Below, in pieces: positions 1-8,257 of a stretch of 25,557 nt of DNA (its first letter is position 1; each line of letters starts with the position of its first letter). This DNA comes from an uncultured Alphaproteobacteria bacterium (GTDB taxonomy: Bacteria; Pseudomonadota; Alphaproteobacteria; Rhizobiales; Ancalomicrobiaceae). The DNA is taken from contig CALBKH010000019.1 of NCBI GenBank assembly GCA_937892955.1, positions 1 through 25,557 on the forward strand, read 5' to 3'. Both the position numbers and the translations under genes were made by a program. The notes beneath the pieces are model-generated. The model worked only from the letters and a program-made list of their open reading frames with translations, was not told the origin of the DNA and searched no databases.

Positions 1-50
1 ACATTAAACGCATCAAATCAACATGATGGTCCAACCGCGCACAGGTCTCA

Positions 51-932
51 TCAGACGCAGAGGATGTTCTCTTCGTACATCATCAGAGCGGTGTCGATCG
101 GCCGGAGCGTCGTGGCGTCGAGGCAGGTGTAGCCCCGGGCTTCGAGCTTGGCCACGATCTTCGCCCCGTCGAGGAGCGGATCGCGTTGCGGATCGCTCAG
201 GACCTCGCACAGGATCGGGATGCGCCGTCCGGGTCGATCGAGGACGCGCGGCATGCCGTCGAAGCAGAAGCTCTCGTAGCCTTCCACGTCGATCTTGATC
301 AGTCCGACTCGGTCGAGATCGAGGCCGCTCTCGGCGACATGATCGTCGAAACGGCAGAGGTCGACATCGATCGTCTCGACGAGTTCGGCGCCGTGATCGA
401 GAAAATGCGGAAGCACCGAATTCGAACCGATGTTGATGTCGAAATTGGCGAAATTCTCTTCGCTGGGCGTCACCACGGTCATCGCGGTCACGCCGCGCTC
501 CGCGCCGCAGGCGGCGTTGCGCAACACGAAGCGATGGGCCGGATTGGCCGCCGCCAACCGCTCGAGCGAGGCGTGGAGCGCCGGCACCGGTTCGAAGGCG
601 TGCACCTCTCCCGTCGGACCGACCAGCGAAGCGGCGAAAGCCGACCAGTACCCCATGTTGGCGCCGATATCGACGAAGACCGAGCCGGGTCTGAGATATC
701 GCCGGAAGATCGTCTCCAGGAACATCTCGTGGGTACGGAAGAAGTATTTGCGTGCCAGGATGTGGACGTCGGTGTCGACCGGAAAGACGACGTCACCGAA
801 GCGCGTGGTGACGATGCCGTGCGGCGGCGCCGAGACCGCCTCTCGCGCCCGTCGCACCATCATACCGGGCAACGTCAGCGGCCGTGTCTTCAGGACGTTG
901 CCGAAGAAATGTAGTGTCTTCTGCGAGAACAT
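51..932 (-). CDS. FkbM-family SAM-dependent methyltransferase
   Basis: Predicted protein of 293 residues starting MFSQKTL. A SAM-binding motif I (VFVDIGANMGYWSAF) lies about a third of the way in, followed by an acidic strand end (VHAFEP) and, near the C-terminus, the FkbM-type segment VGLIKIDVEGYE. FkbM-family enzymes usually O-methylate sugars or small molecules; the substrate cannot be read from sequence. The gene follows lpxB after 73 bases on the same strand, so a role in modifying a surface glycan or lipopolysaccharide is possible but is inference from position only. The frame stays open upstream to 1163, but that extension runs into lpxB and is basic, low-complexity sequence. ATG 932 is preferred over ATG 947 because a GGAG lies 9 bases before it. 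No signal peptide or membrane segment is visible, so it is probably cytosolic. Confidence 0.88.
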   Translation of the reverse strand: MFSQKTLHFFGNVLKTRPLTLPGMMVRRAREAVSAPPHGIVTTRFGDVVFPVDTDVHILARKYFFRTHEMFLETIFRRYLRPGSVFVDIGANMGYWSAFAASLVGPTGEVHAFEPVPALHASLERLAAANPAHRFVLRNAACGAERGVTAMTVVTPSEENFANFDINIGSNSVLPHFLDHGAELVETIDVDLCRFDDHVAESGLDLDRVGLIKIDVEGYESFCFDGMPRVLDRPGRRIPILCEVLSDPQRDPLLDGAKIVAKLEARGYTCLDATTLRPIDTALMMYEENILCV

Positions 933-941
933 CGCCACCGT

Positions 942-945
942 CTCC
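942..945 (-). promoter_or_regulatory. Ribosome binding site deciding the FkbM start
   Basis: GGAG on the minus strand, 9 bases before ATG 932. The alternative ATG at 947 contains this motif in its own first codons and has no good Shine-Dalgarno of its own. Confidence 0.5.
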
Positions 946-1005
946 ATCCGTGACACGACGGTGCGCGAATTGCGACGAACGCGCAACCGCCCGTCGGCCG
1001 CGTGG

Positions 1006-2205
1006 TTAAGGCCGACGATCGGCGAGGAGGTCGTGGACGGCCGCCGCGGCAGCGTCACCGATCTCGTCCGGCAGCCCCTGCCGCATCCGCATCTCGAAGC
1101 GTTCGAAGGCGGTAAGTTGCGCGGTCCGCGCCGGTCCGTCGCGCAACACGGCGACGAGCGCATCGGCGAGCGCGTCCGGGCGGCAGTCCTCGTCGATGAA
1201 CTCGGGAACCACCTTCTCGCCCACCACCAGGTTCGGCAGCAGCGCCGAGCGCACCGGCAGGAGCTCGCGCAGCGGAGCGGGCACGTCGAGGAAACGCTTG
1301 ATCAGCCGCCCGAGCGCATCGAGCCGGTAGGCGGCGACCATCGGCACCCCGGCGAAGGCGAGTTCCAAGGTCACCGTACCCGAAGCGGCGAGCGCCGCGT
1401 CGGCTCGGGCGAAGGCGGCGAACTTGGCCGCCTCGCCGGAGACGATCGTCGGCTTCACCGGCCAGGTCTCGAGACGCGCCTCGATCTCGGCGCGGACGTG
1501 GTCCACCGCCGGCAGGATCACCTCGACCGGCCCGACCGCGTCGACGAGCCGGCCGAGAGCGCCCCCGAAGGGCTCCATCAGGCGCGTCACCTCGGAGCGA
1601 CGGCTGCCGGGCAGCACGACCACCACCGGGCGGCGCCCGGCGTCGAGCGGCGCGCTGCGCGGCTGCGGCGGTCGCACCTCGGCGAGGCGGGCGAGGAAGG
1701 GATGGCCGACGTAGACGGTGGGCGGACCACCGAGAATACGGTGCGCCGCCGGCTCGAACGGCAGCAGCGCCAGCAGGCGATCGGTGAAGGCGGCGATCTT
1801 CCTGGCCCGCCCAGGCCGCCACGCCCACACCGTCGGCGAGACGTAGAGGACGATCTTCTGATCGGGATGCGCCTTCTTCACCCGCTTGGCGACGCGATGG
1901 CAGAAATCCGGACTGTCGATCAGCACCAGGAGATCCGGTCGCGACGCGATCGCCGCTTCGGCCGTCTCGCGGATGCGCCGCAGGATCAGCGGCAGGCGCT
2001 CCAGCACCGGCCACAGGCCCATCACCGCGATGTCCGACATGGGAAAGAGGCTCGCGAGCCCCGCCGCCGCCATCGCCGGACCGCCGACGCCGGAGAACTC
2101 GATCGCGCCGGCGTGGCGCCGCGCGAGCGCCGCCATCAGGTCGGCGCCGAGGTGGTCGCCCGAGGTCTCGCCCGCCACGACGAAGATCCGCTTCGGCGCG
2201 GTCAT
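1006..2205 (-). CDS. lpxB: Lipid-A-disaccharide synthase LpxB
   Basis: Protein of 399 residues, the usual LpxB length (glycosyltransferase family 19). It condenses UDP-2,3-diacylglucosamine with lipid X to give the tetra-acylated disaccharide, at the cytoplasmic face of the inner membrane. Visible family signatures are the N-terminal VVAGETSGDHLGADL, the GVGGPAM loop, LLVLIDSPDFCHRVAK, YVSPTVWAWRPGRARKI, VVVLPGSRRSEV and the late ASGTVTLELA donor-binding segment. The start at 2205 follows GGGGAGGGGAGCGGC and overlaps the lpxI stop by ATGA, indicating translational coupling. The frame is open upstream to 3165 but that part is the shadow of lpxI. It is the last lipid A gene of the cluster. Confidence 0.97.
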   Translation of the reverse strand: MTAPKRIFVVAGETSGDHLGADLMAALARRHAGAIEFSGVGGPAMAAAGLASLFPMSDIAVMGLWPVLERLPLILRRIRETAEAAIASRPDLLVLIDSPDFCHRVAKRVKKAHPDQKIVLYVSPTVWAWRPGRARKIAAFTDRLLALLPFEPAAHRILGGPPTVYVGHPFLARLAEVRPPQPRSAPLDAGRRPVVVVLPGSRRSEVTRLMEPFGGALGRLVDAVGPVEVILPAVDHVRAEIEARLETWPVKPTIVSGEAAKFAAFARADAALAASGTVTLELAFAGVPMVAAYRLDALGRLIKRFLDVPAPLRELLPVRSALLPNLVVGEKVVPEFIDEDCRPDALADALVAVLRDGPARTAQLTAFERFEMRMRQGLPDEIGDAAAAAVHDLLADRRP

Positions 2206-3077
2206 GCCGCTCCCCTCCCCGTCTGCGGCGGAAAACCCCAGACCCAGAGCCCGGCCGCATCCGCTGCCGCCCCGACACCCGCCGCGTCCGCCACCAGCGT
2301 CCCGCCGGCCTCGACCGCGATCCCCGCGAGCCCGGCCGATGCCGCCGCGTCGACCGTGCCGCACCCGATCGCCGGCATGTCGAGACGCAGATCCTGGATC
2401 GGCTTCGGCAATTTGACCAGAACGCCGCGGCGCGGCTCGCCCGGCCGACGTGTGGCGGCGTGGGCGGCGAGCATGGCGTCGGTGCCGTCGCGGCCCTCGC
2501 GCGCCACCACACGGCCGTCGACGACGATCACCGCCTGACCGAGATCGCGGGCGCCGTGGTCCCGCGCCGCGGCGATGCCGCATTCGATGTCGGCGCGCGC
2601 CGAGGCGTCGGGACGGGCTTCGCCGAGCGCGCCTGCCCGCATCAGCAGGTCCGGTGCCGCCTCGCCGGCGCCGACGATGCGCAGGCCGCGACGCTCGAAG
2701 ATCCGCGCGATCTTGCGCAAGAGGCTGTCGTCGCCCCGTCGCAGGATGCGCAGATTGCGCAGGAATTCGACGACGGCGCCGAAATCGAGTTCGCAGAGAC
2801 GCGGCAAGCGGCGATCGCGAATGCCGCCGACGATCACCAGATCGCGCGCCCCGGCATCGCGGAAGAGGCGCAGCACGGTGCCGAGCTGGCCGCGGCCCAC
2901 CCAGCGGTGGGGGAAGGCCTCGATCGACGGACCGGCCTCGCCTCGGATCGCCGCGATGATCACCTCGCGGCCGCGAGCCCGCGCCGCAGCCGCCACCAAC
3001 CCGGGAAAGTCGCCGCCACCGGCGAGAATGGCGAGCGGACCGGAGGAAACCGCTCTTCCCTCGGTCGGATCGCGCAT
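2202..3077 (-). CDS. lpxI: UDP-2,3-diacylglucosamine diphosphatase LpxI
   Basis: Protein of 291 residues. LpxI hydrolyses UDP-2,3-diacylglucosamine to lipid X and UMP; it replaces LpxH in most alphaproteobacteria and is unrelated to it. Recognisable segments are LAILAGGGDFPGLVA at the N-terminus, the GQLGTVLRLFRDAGARDLVIVGGI stretch (split here as GQLGTVLRLF and DLVIVGGI), RRGDDSLLRKIARIFE, and in the C-terminal DUF1009 part AVIVVDGRVVAREGRDGTDAM, LVKLPKPIQDLRLDMPAIG. ATG 3077 has a GGTGAGG Shine-Dalgarno and lies 8 bases after the lpxA stop; the stop overlaps the lpxB start by 4 bases. Position between lpxA and lpxB matches the pathway order. The last ten or so residues are divergent and probably unstructured. 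Confidence 0.96.
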   Translation of the reverse strand: MRDPTEGRAVSSGPLAILAGGGDFPGLVAAAARARGREVIIAAIRGEAGPSIEAFPHRWVGRGQLGTVLRLFRDAGARDLVIVGGIRDRRLPRLCELDFGAVVEFLRNLRILRRGDDSLLRKIARIFERRGLRIVGAGEAAPDLLMRAGALGEARPDASARADIECGIAAARDHGARDLGQAVIVVDGRVVAREGRDGTDAMLAAHAATRRPGEPRRGVLVKLPKPIQDLRLDMPAIGCGTVDAAASAGLAGIAVEAGGTLVADAAGVGAAADAAGLWVWGFPPQTGRGAA

Positions 3078-3085
3078 GGTGCGCC

Positions 3086-3886
3086 TCACCCCTCGCGACC
3101 GTTGCGCGGCATGCAGACGCGACGATCGCCGCCGACGCGGATGAACTCGACCACCTGCATGACAAGCGGTTCGTCGGCGAACATCGCCGCGACGTCCTCG
3201 ACGCGTTCCAGCAGAGTTCCTTCGTCGGAGAACAGCATGCGGTAGGCGGCGCGCAGCTTGTGGATGCTGTCGCGCTCGAAGCCGCGGCGCTTCAGACCGA
3301 CGATGTTGAGGCCGCCGAGGCGGGCCCTGTCGCCGATCGCCGAGCCGTAGGGAATGAGATCGTTCTCGAGACCCGAGAGGCCGCCGAGGAAGGCGTGCGG
3401 CCCGATGCGCACCCATTGGTGGACCGCCGACAGGCCGCCGAGTATGGCGTGGTCGCCGACGGTGACGTGGCCGGCGAGCGTCGCGTTGTTGACCAGGATG
3501 ACGTTGTCGCCGACCCGGCAGTCGTGGGCGACATGGGCGCCGACCATCAGCAGGCAGTCGTCGCCGACGGTGGTGACGAGGCCGCCGCCTTCCGTCCCGG
3601 GGCTGATGGTCACCTGTTCGCGGATCGTGGTGTTGCGGCCGATGACGACCCGGCTCGCTTCGCCGTGATACTTCAGATCCTGCGGCGGGTGGCCGATCGA
3701 GGCGAAGGGGAAGATCTTGGTCTTCTCACCGACTTCCGTGAGACCGGCGAGAGAGACGTGGCTGATCAGTTCCACCCCGTCGCCGAGCACCACCTGCGGG
3801 CCGACGACACAGAACGGACCGACGACGGTTTCGGCGCCGAGCACGGCCCCGTCCTCGACGATCGCGGTGGGGTGGATCTTCGCCAT
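3086..3886 (-). CDS. lpxA: Acyl-ACP--UDP-N-acetylglucosamine O-acyltransferase LpxA
   Basis: Protein of 266 residues, typical for LpxA. It catalyses the first step of lipid A synthesis, 3-O-acylation of UDP-GlcNAc from hydroxyacyl-ACP, in the cytosol. The sequence is a left-handed beta-helix built of hexapeptide repeats (such as VVGPFCVVGPQVVLGDGV) from residue 5 to about 190, followed by a helical tail with the segments RGFERDSIHKLRAAYR and LLERVEDVA. The segment VGAHVAHDCRVGDNVILVNN contains His121, equivalent to the E. coli catalytic His125, and His118, equivalent to His122. ATG 3886 is preceded by AGAGGACC. A 265-base gap with palindromic repeats separates it from fabZ upstream, which is unusually wide for this cluster. 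Confidence 0.98.
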   Translation of the reverse strand: MAKIHPTAIVEDGAVLGAETVVGPFCVVGPQVVLGDGVELISHVSLAGLTEVGEKTKIFPFASIGHPPQDLKYHGEASRVVIGRNTTIREQVTISPGTEGGGLVTTVGDDCLLMVGAHVAHDCRVGDNVILVNNATLAGHVTVGDHAILGGLSAVHQWVRIGPHAFLGGLSGLENDLIPYGSAIGDRARLGGLNIVGLKRRGFERDSIHKLRAAYRMLFSDEGTLLERVEDVAAMFADEPLVMQVVEFIRVGGDRRVCMPRNGREG

Positions 3887-3928
3887 GGGAGAGTGGTCCT
3901 CTTCTCGTCGTTCGTGGCGAGGTCTCCG

Positions 3929-3968
3929 GAGCGGTTTTCGATCCGGTTGCATCGGACCGAAACGGCTC
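3929..3968. repeat. Intergenic imperfect palindrome between fabZ and lpxA
   Basis: A roughly 40-base imperfect palindrome: the left arm begins GAGCGGTTTTCGATCCG, and the right arm CGGACCGAAACGGCTC is its near reverse complement, around a GTTGCAT centre. Sequences of this type (a GAGC end, a TTTCG core and a TTGCAT or similar centre) recur in intergenic DNA of many Hyphomicrobiales; that resemblance is from memory, not a search. As RNA in the lpxA leader it would form a long hairpin. Confidence 0.6.
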
Positions 3969-3981
3969 GGAAGTTCTCGTG

Positions 3982-4030
3982 GAGCAAGGTCTTCTCGATC
4001 GGGCCGGCTCGGCCGGACCGGAACATGCTC
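3982..4030. repeat. Second intergenic palindrome between fabZ and lpxA
   Basis: A weaker palindrome of about 49 bases with GAGCAAGGTC at one end and the near-complementary GAACATGCTC at the other. Inside is a GGGCCGGCTCGGCCGG hairpin core. It lies 13 bases from the first palindrome, so together they occupy most of the central part of this gap. Nothing else coding is seen between 3887 and 4151. Confidence 0.45.
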
Positions 4031-4151
4031 TAGCCGACGCGGGCGCCGGCTCCGAAATCACTTTGCATGTCGGATTGTGACGGCGTCCGACGGACGTCGG
4101 GACGCATCGGCCGCGACCGCTCGAGACGCCACCGAAATACCGCCGCCGCAC

Positions 4152-4625
4152 TCAGTCGCGCACCAGCATGGCGCTGACTTCGCCCTCGGCGACCAGCTTG
4201 CCGTCGACCTTGGCCTCGCCGCGGTACCACCACATGTTCGCCCGCTGCTTCAGCTTGGTCATGTGGAAGTGGACGGTGTCGCCGGGGACGACGGGCTTGC
4301 GGAACTTCACCTTGTCGATGGTCATGAAATAGACCACCGACGGCTTGCCGGCGCCGTCCGACTTCTTGGTCTTCAGCACGCACATGGCGCCCGCCGTCTG
4401 GGCCATCGCCTCGATCAGCAACACACCCGGGAAAACCGGGCGGCCGGGGAAATGTCCCTGGAACTGCGGCTCGTTGAAGGTGACGTTCTTGACGCCGACG
4501 CCGGCGTCGTCACCGTCGATGTCGACGATCTTGTCGACGAGCAGCATCGGATAGCGGTGCGGCAGAAGCTCGAGCAGCCCTTGGATGTCGACGGACTCGA
4601 GCTGGGTGGGCGGAGTATCGGACAT
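4152..4625 (-). CDS. fabZ: 3-hydroxyacyl-[ACP] dehydratase FabZ
   Basis: Protein of 157 residues, a normal FabZ length with a single hot-dog fold. It dehydrates beta-hydroxyacyl-ACP to trans-2-enoyl-ACP in fatty acid elongation. The N-terminal LLPHRYPMLLVDKI and the active-site segment NEPQFQGHFPGRPVFPGVLL are clear; His58 and Glu72 (in LIEAMAQTAG) are the expected catalytic pair. It competes with LpxA for hydroxyacyl-ACP, which explains its conserved place between lpxD and lpxA. ATG 4625 follows GAAGGAAGAGGGG. The start lies only 17 bases after the lpxD stop, so the two are probably co-transcribed. Confidence 0.98.
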   Translation of the reverse strand: MSDTPPTQLESVDIQGLLELLPHRYPMLLVDKIVDIDGDDAGVGVKNVTFNEPQFQGHFPGRPVFPGVLLIEAMAQTAGAMCVLKTKKSDGAGKPSVVYFMTIDKVKFRKPVVPGDTVHFHMTKLKQRANMWWYRGEAKVDGKLVAEGEVSAMLVRD

Positions 4626-4642
4626 CGGCCCCTCTTCCTTCT

Positions 4643-5704
4643 TCAGTCTTCGTGGCGATCGGAACCGCCGTCCCGGCGCGCCAGTTTTTTCAGTGTCGCG
4701 ATCTCGCGCGCGAATTCGCGGATCGGCTTGGCCGGCGATCCGACGATGCGGGCCCCCGCCGGTACGTTCTCCATGACACCGGCCTGTGCGCCGATCTGCG
4801 CACCGGCGCCGATCTCGAGATGCCCGGTGACGCCCGCCTGGCCGGCCAGCACGACGAAGTCGCCGAGCACGGTCGAGCCGGAGACACCGGCGTGCGAGAC
4901 GATGACGCAATGGCGGCCGACCACGACGTTGTGGGCGATCTGCACCAGATTGTCGATCTTGGTCCCCTCGCCGATCACCGTGTCGCGATTGGCGCCGCGG
5001 TCGATGGTCGAGTTGGCGCCGATCTCGACGTCGTCCTGGATCACCACACGGCCGATCTGCGGCACCTTGAGGTGACCCTTCGGTCCCATGGCGAAGCCGA
5101 AGCCGTCCTGCCCGACGCGGGTGCCGGAGTGGATGATCACGCGATTGCCGAGGAGCGCGTGGATCAACGTCACGTTGGCCGCAACATGGCAGTTGCGGCC
5201 GATCCGCACGTCGTGGCCGATGACGGCGTTGGCGCCGATCACCGTGCCGGTGCCGATCTCGGCGCGCGCTCCGATCACCGCACCCGGCTCGACGGTGACG
5301 CCCGGCTCGAGCCGGGCCGTCGGATGGACGTGCGCGCCGACGGCGATGCCGTCCGGCTCGCCGTAGGCGCCTTCGAGGCGCAGCGCCGCCGGATAGAGCT
5401 TGCCGACCACCGTGGCGAAGGCCCGATAGGGGTCGACGGCGACGATCGCGACGACGCCGTCCGGCACCTTGTCGGCGAAACGGGAGTGGACGAGGCAGGC
5501 GCTGGCGCGGGTCGTCGTCAGACGATCGATGTACTTCTTGTTGTCGAGGAAGGTCAGATCGCCCGGACCGGCGGTATCGAGCGGAGCGACGCCCTCCAGC
5601 ACCACGTAGGCGGCGCGGTCGTCGGCGACGGTCGCGCCGGTCCAACTGCACACGTCCGCCACCGTCACGGACTTCGGGGGCGGAAAGAAGGTCGGGTCGC
5701 TCAT
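4643..5704 (-). CDS. lpxD: UDP-3-O-(3-hydroxyacyl)glucosamine N-acyltransferase LpxD
   Basis: Protein of 353 residues, usual for LpxD, the third acyltransferase step of lipid A synthesis. An N-terminal uridine-binding domain covers about residues 1-105 (with DLTFLDNKKY), then a left-handed beta-helix of hexapeptide repeats runs from about residue 115 to 320. Landmarks are IHSGTRVGQDGFGFA, NSTIDRGANRDTVIGEGTKIDN and VQIAHNVVVG, where His258 matches the E. coli catalytic His239. The C-terminus is helical (REFAREIATLKKL). The start at 5704 has a GTGAGGG immediately upstream. An intrinsic terminator-like hairpin lies only about 27 bases before this start, so either readthrough from bamA or a separate promoter must feed the lipid A genes. 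Confidence 0.98.
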   Translation of the reverse strand: MSDPTFFPPPKSVTVADVCSWTGATVADDRAAYVVLEGVAPLDTAGPGDLTFLDNKKYIDRLTTTRASACLVHSRFADKVPDGVVAIVAVDPYRAFATVVGKLYPAALRLEGAYGEPDGIAVGAHVHPTARLEPGVTVEPGAVIGARAEIGTGTVIGANAVIGHDVRIGRNCHVAANVTLIHALLGNRVIIHSGTRVGQDGFGFAMGPKGHLKVPQIGRVVIQDDVEIGANSTIDRGANRDTVIGEGTKIDNLVQIAHNVVVGRHCVIVSHAGVSGSTVLGDFVVLAGQAGVTGHLEIGAGAQIGAQAGVMENVPAGARIVGSPAKPIREFAREIATLKKLARRDGGSDRHED

Positions 5705-5730
5705 GCCCTCACGCGGGTCCTCTTGTCCGA

Positions 5731-5763
5731 CAAAGAAAAAGCCGCCGCGTGAACAGCGGCGGC
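5731..5763 (-). terminator. Rho-independent terminator after bamA
   Basis: On the minus strand, perfect 8-bp arms GCCGCCGC and GCGGCGGC enclose a 7-base loop and are followed directly by TTTTTCTTTG. It lies 28 bases past the bamA stop and 27 bases before the lpxD start. It has both the GC-rich stem and the T-run of an intrinsic terminator, making it the most convincing one in the window. Confidence 0.85.
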
Positions 5764-5791
5764 CGATCTCGTATTTCCTCGGCGACGCCGA

Positions 5792-8257
5792 TCAGAACTG
5801 CGTACCACCGCTGAAGCGGAAGATCTGAGTCTGATCGTACTTGTCCTTGACCACCGGGATACCGAAGTCGCCGCGCAGCGGACCGAAGGGCGACTTCCAC
5901 ATCAGGCCGACGCCGACCGAGGCGCGAACCTTGACCTTGTCGACATAGTTGAACGTGCCGCAGCTGACCGGATTGGTCGTGCAGGGGATGTTCGTGCCGA
6001 TCGCCGGGATCGACTGCTTGTCGACACCCCACAACAGACCGGCGTCCGAGAAGCCCGACAGATAGAGGCCGAACTCCTCCGGCGTCCCCGGGAACGGCAT
6101 CGACACTTCGACAGTACCGGCGACGTAGTTCCGCCCGCCGAGCGCACTGTTGAGGGTATAGGTCGTGGTGCCCTGGGTGATCTGCGAGATGTCGCGCGGA
6201 CCGATACCGAGCGGCGCGAAGCCACGGATCGTCTCGCCGCCGATGAAGAAGTTGTCGAAGAGTTCGACCTTCTGCCCCAGACCGGTGATGTTGCCGGCCC
6301 TGACGCGCGCCATGCCGATGACGCCCCAATCAGCGTAGAGCTCCTTGTAGATGCGCGCATCGACCGTGGTGCGGAGGAAGCGGGCATCGCCGCCGGCGCC
6401 GGCGAACTCCTGGCTGAACTTCGCGTAGATGCCGTCATGCGGCAACTGCATGTTGTCCAGAGTGTTGTAGACGAGGCTGTAACCCGGGATCGAGGTCAGC
6501 CGCCGCCGCGAGTAGTCGGCGCAGGCGATACCCGGATAGGTCGGGCAGACGAAGCGCAGATAGGCGAGCGAAGCTTCGCCGTTGAGGAAGTCGCCGTCGT
6601 GCTGCGACGCCGCGATCCCGATCTCCTGCTGATTGATCGTGTAGCTCACACCGAAGGTCAGGTTCTCGGTGATCGGCAGTCCGAAACGGATCGTACCACC
6701 GGTGTTCTTCTCGCTGTAATTGCGATAACTCGATTCGAGATACTGCTTCTGGTAGACGTCGAAGCCGGCCGAGATACGGTATCCGAGGAAGTAGGGCTCG
6801 GTGAACGAGAACTGATAGCCGCGCTGATACTGGCCGTACTGGGCGCTCGCCTTGAAGTACTGGCCGCGACCGAGGAAGTTCTTCTCCGAGAAGGAGACGT
6901 CGCCGAGCACGCCGTCGGCGGTCGAATAACCGGCACCGAAGCCGATTTCACCCGTCGCCTGCTCTTCGACATCGACGTTGACGACGACGCGGTCCGGAGC
7001 CGAACCGGGCACGGTGTCGGTGCGAACGCTCTTGAAGAAGCCGAGTCGGTTCAGGCGGCGCTCGGCCTTGTTGACCAGAACCTTCGAATAGGCGTCGCCT
7101 TCCGACATGTCGAATTCGCGGCGGATGACGTAGTCGCGGGTACGGTCGTTGCCGCGGACGTTGATCCGCTCGACGTAGACCCGCTGGCCTTCCTCGACAT
7201 AGTAGGTGATGCCGATGGTGTGGTTGGCGTAGTCACGCTGGGCGCGCGGACGAACCTGAGCGAAGGGATAACCCGACCGCGCCGCAGCGAGGGTCAGAGC
7301 CTCCATGGTCTTCTCGACGTCTTCGGCCGAATAGACGCTGCCTTCGCGGGTACCCACCGCCGACTTCAACGAGCCCATGTCGAGATTGGCCAGCGACGAC
7401 TGAACGTCGATGGCGCCGAAGGTGTACTGTTCACCCTCGTCCACCGTGAAGGACACGAAGAAGACGTTGCGCTCGCGATCGAGATCCGCGGTCGCCGAGA
7501 CGACACGCATGTCGGCGTAGCCGTTCTTCATGTAGTAGCGGCGCAGCAGTTCCTGGTCCGACTGCAGACGCTCCGGATCGTAGGTGTCGGTGGTGCGCAG
7601 CCATCCGAGCATGCCGCTCTCGCGGGTCTTCACGACGTCGCGCAGACGCCCCGACGACATGGCGTGGTTGCCGACGAAGCCGATGCGGGTCACCGCGGTC
7701 TTGTCGCCCTCGTCGATCTCGTAGACGAGATTGACGCGGTTGTCGGCCAAGCTGATGACCTTGGCCTCGACCTGGGCGCGATAACGACCGTTGCGGCGAT
7801 AGGCTTCGAGCAGGCGCTGCACGTCGCCCTGGACGCGTGCCTTCGACATGAAGCCACGCGACTGGGTCTGGATGACGCCCTTGAGCTGCTCGTCGGTGAT
7901 GCGCTTGTTCCCCTCGAAGGCGATCTTGTTGATCATCGGGGACTCGACGACGGTGACGACCAGCGATCCGCCCTCGCGGGAGATCTTCACGTCGGAGAAG
8001 AGATCGGTCGCGTAGAGCGCCTTGAGCGAGGCGTCGATGTCCTGCGCCGAGAAGGATTTTCCGGGCTTCACCGCGACATAGGAGCGGACCGTTTCCGCCT
8101 CCACCCGGGTGATGCCGCGAACCACGATGTGCGAAACGACGTCCGCTCGCGCGACGCTGGCACCGAGCAGGTCGCTCTCGATGCCGATTGCCGGAACGAC
8201 GGTCAGCATCGCCGCCGCGAGCGCCGTCTTCGTCATCACTTTCGTGAAGGAACTCAT
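5792..8257 (-). CDS. bamA: Outer membrane protein assembly factor BamA
   Basis: Protein of 821 residues from ATG 8257. BamA inserts beta-barrel proteins into the outer membrane as the core of the BAM complex. The N-terminus is a signal peptide (hydrophobic core about residues 11-26, likely cleavage after ALA-like SVARA at residue 38). Five POTRA repeats follow to about residue 430, starting VSHIVVRGITRVEAETV. The 16-strand Omp85 barrel then begins near ATGEIGFGAGYS and contains the loop-6 motif IRGF near residue 675. The protein ends IFRFSGGTQF, with the terminal Phe typical of the beta-signal. Four Cys lie in two barrel segments (571/579 and 759/766). The open frame extends to 8479, but the residues before MSSFTK are not signal-like; MATEKRR at 8290 is an alternative start. 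Confidence 0.97.
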   Translation of the reverse strand: MSSFTKVMTKTALAAAMLTVVPAIGIESDLLGASVARADVVSHIVVRGITRVEAETVRSYVAVKPGKSFSAQDIDASLKALYATDLFSDVKISREGGSLVVTVVESPMINKIAFEGNKRITDEQLKGVIQTQSRGFMSKARVQGDVQRLLEAYRRNGRYRAQVEAKVISLADNRVNLVYEIDEGDKTAVTRIGFVGNHAMSSGRLRDVVKTRESGMLGWLRTTDTYDPERLQSDQELLRRYYMKNGYADMRVVSATADLDRERNVFFVSFTVDEGEQYTFGAIDVQSSLANLDMGSLKSAVGTREGSVYSAEDVEKTMEALTLAAARSGYPFAQVRPRAQRDYANHTIGITYYVEEGQRVYVERINVRGNDRTRDYVIRREFDMSEGDAYSKVLVNKAERRLNRLGFFKSVRTDTVPGSAPDRVVVNVDVEEQATGEIGFGAGYSTADGVLGDVSFSEKNFLGRGQYFKASAQYGQYQRGYQFSFTEPYFLGYRISAGFDVYQKQYLESSYRNYSEKNTGGTIRFGLPITENLTFGVSYTINQQEIGIAASQHDGDFLNGEASLAYLRFVCPTYPGIACADYSRRRLTSIPGYSLVYNTLDNMQLPHDGIYAKFSQEFAGAGGDARFLRTTVDARIYKELYADWGVIGMARVRAGNITGLGQKVELFDNFFIGGETIRGFAPLGIGPRDISQITQGTTTYTLNSALGGRNYVAGTVEVSMPFPGTPEEFGLYLSGFSDAGLLWGVDKQSIPAIGTNIPCTTNPVSCGTFNYVDKVKVRASVGVGLMWKSPFGPLRGDFGIPVVKDKYDQTQIFRFSGGTQF

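Noticed and set aside
430..2538. 702-codon plus-strand open frame
   Set aside because: It lies entirely opposite the FkbM gene, lpxB and lpxI; composition is Arg/His-rich low-complexity, as expected for an antisense frame in GC-rich DNA, and no domain is visible.
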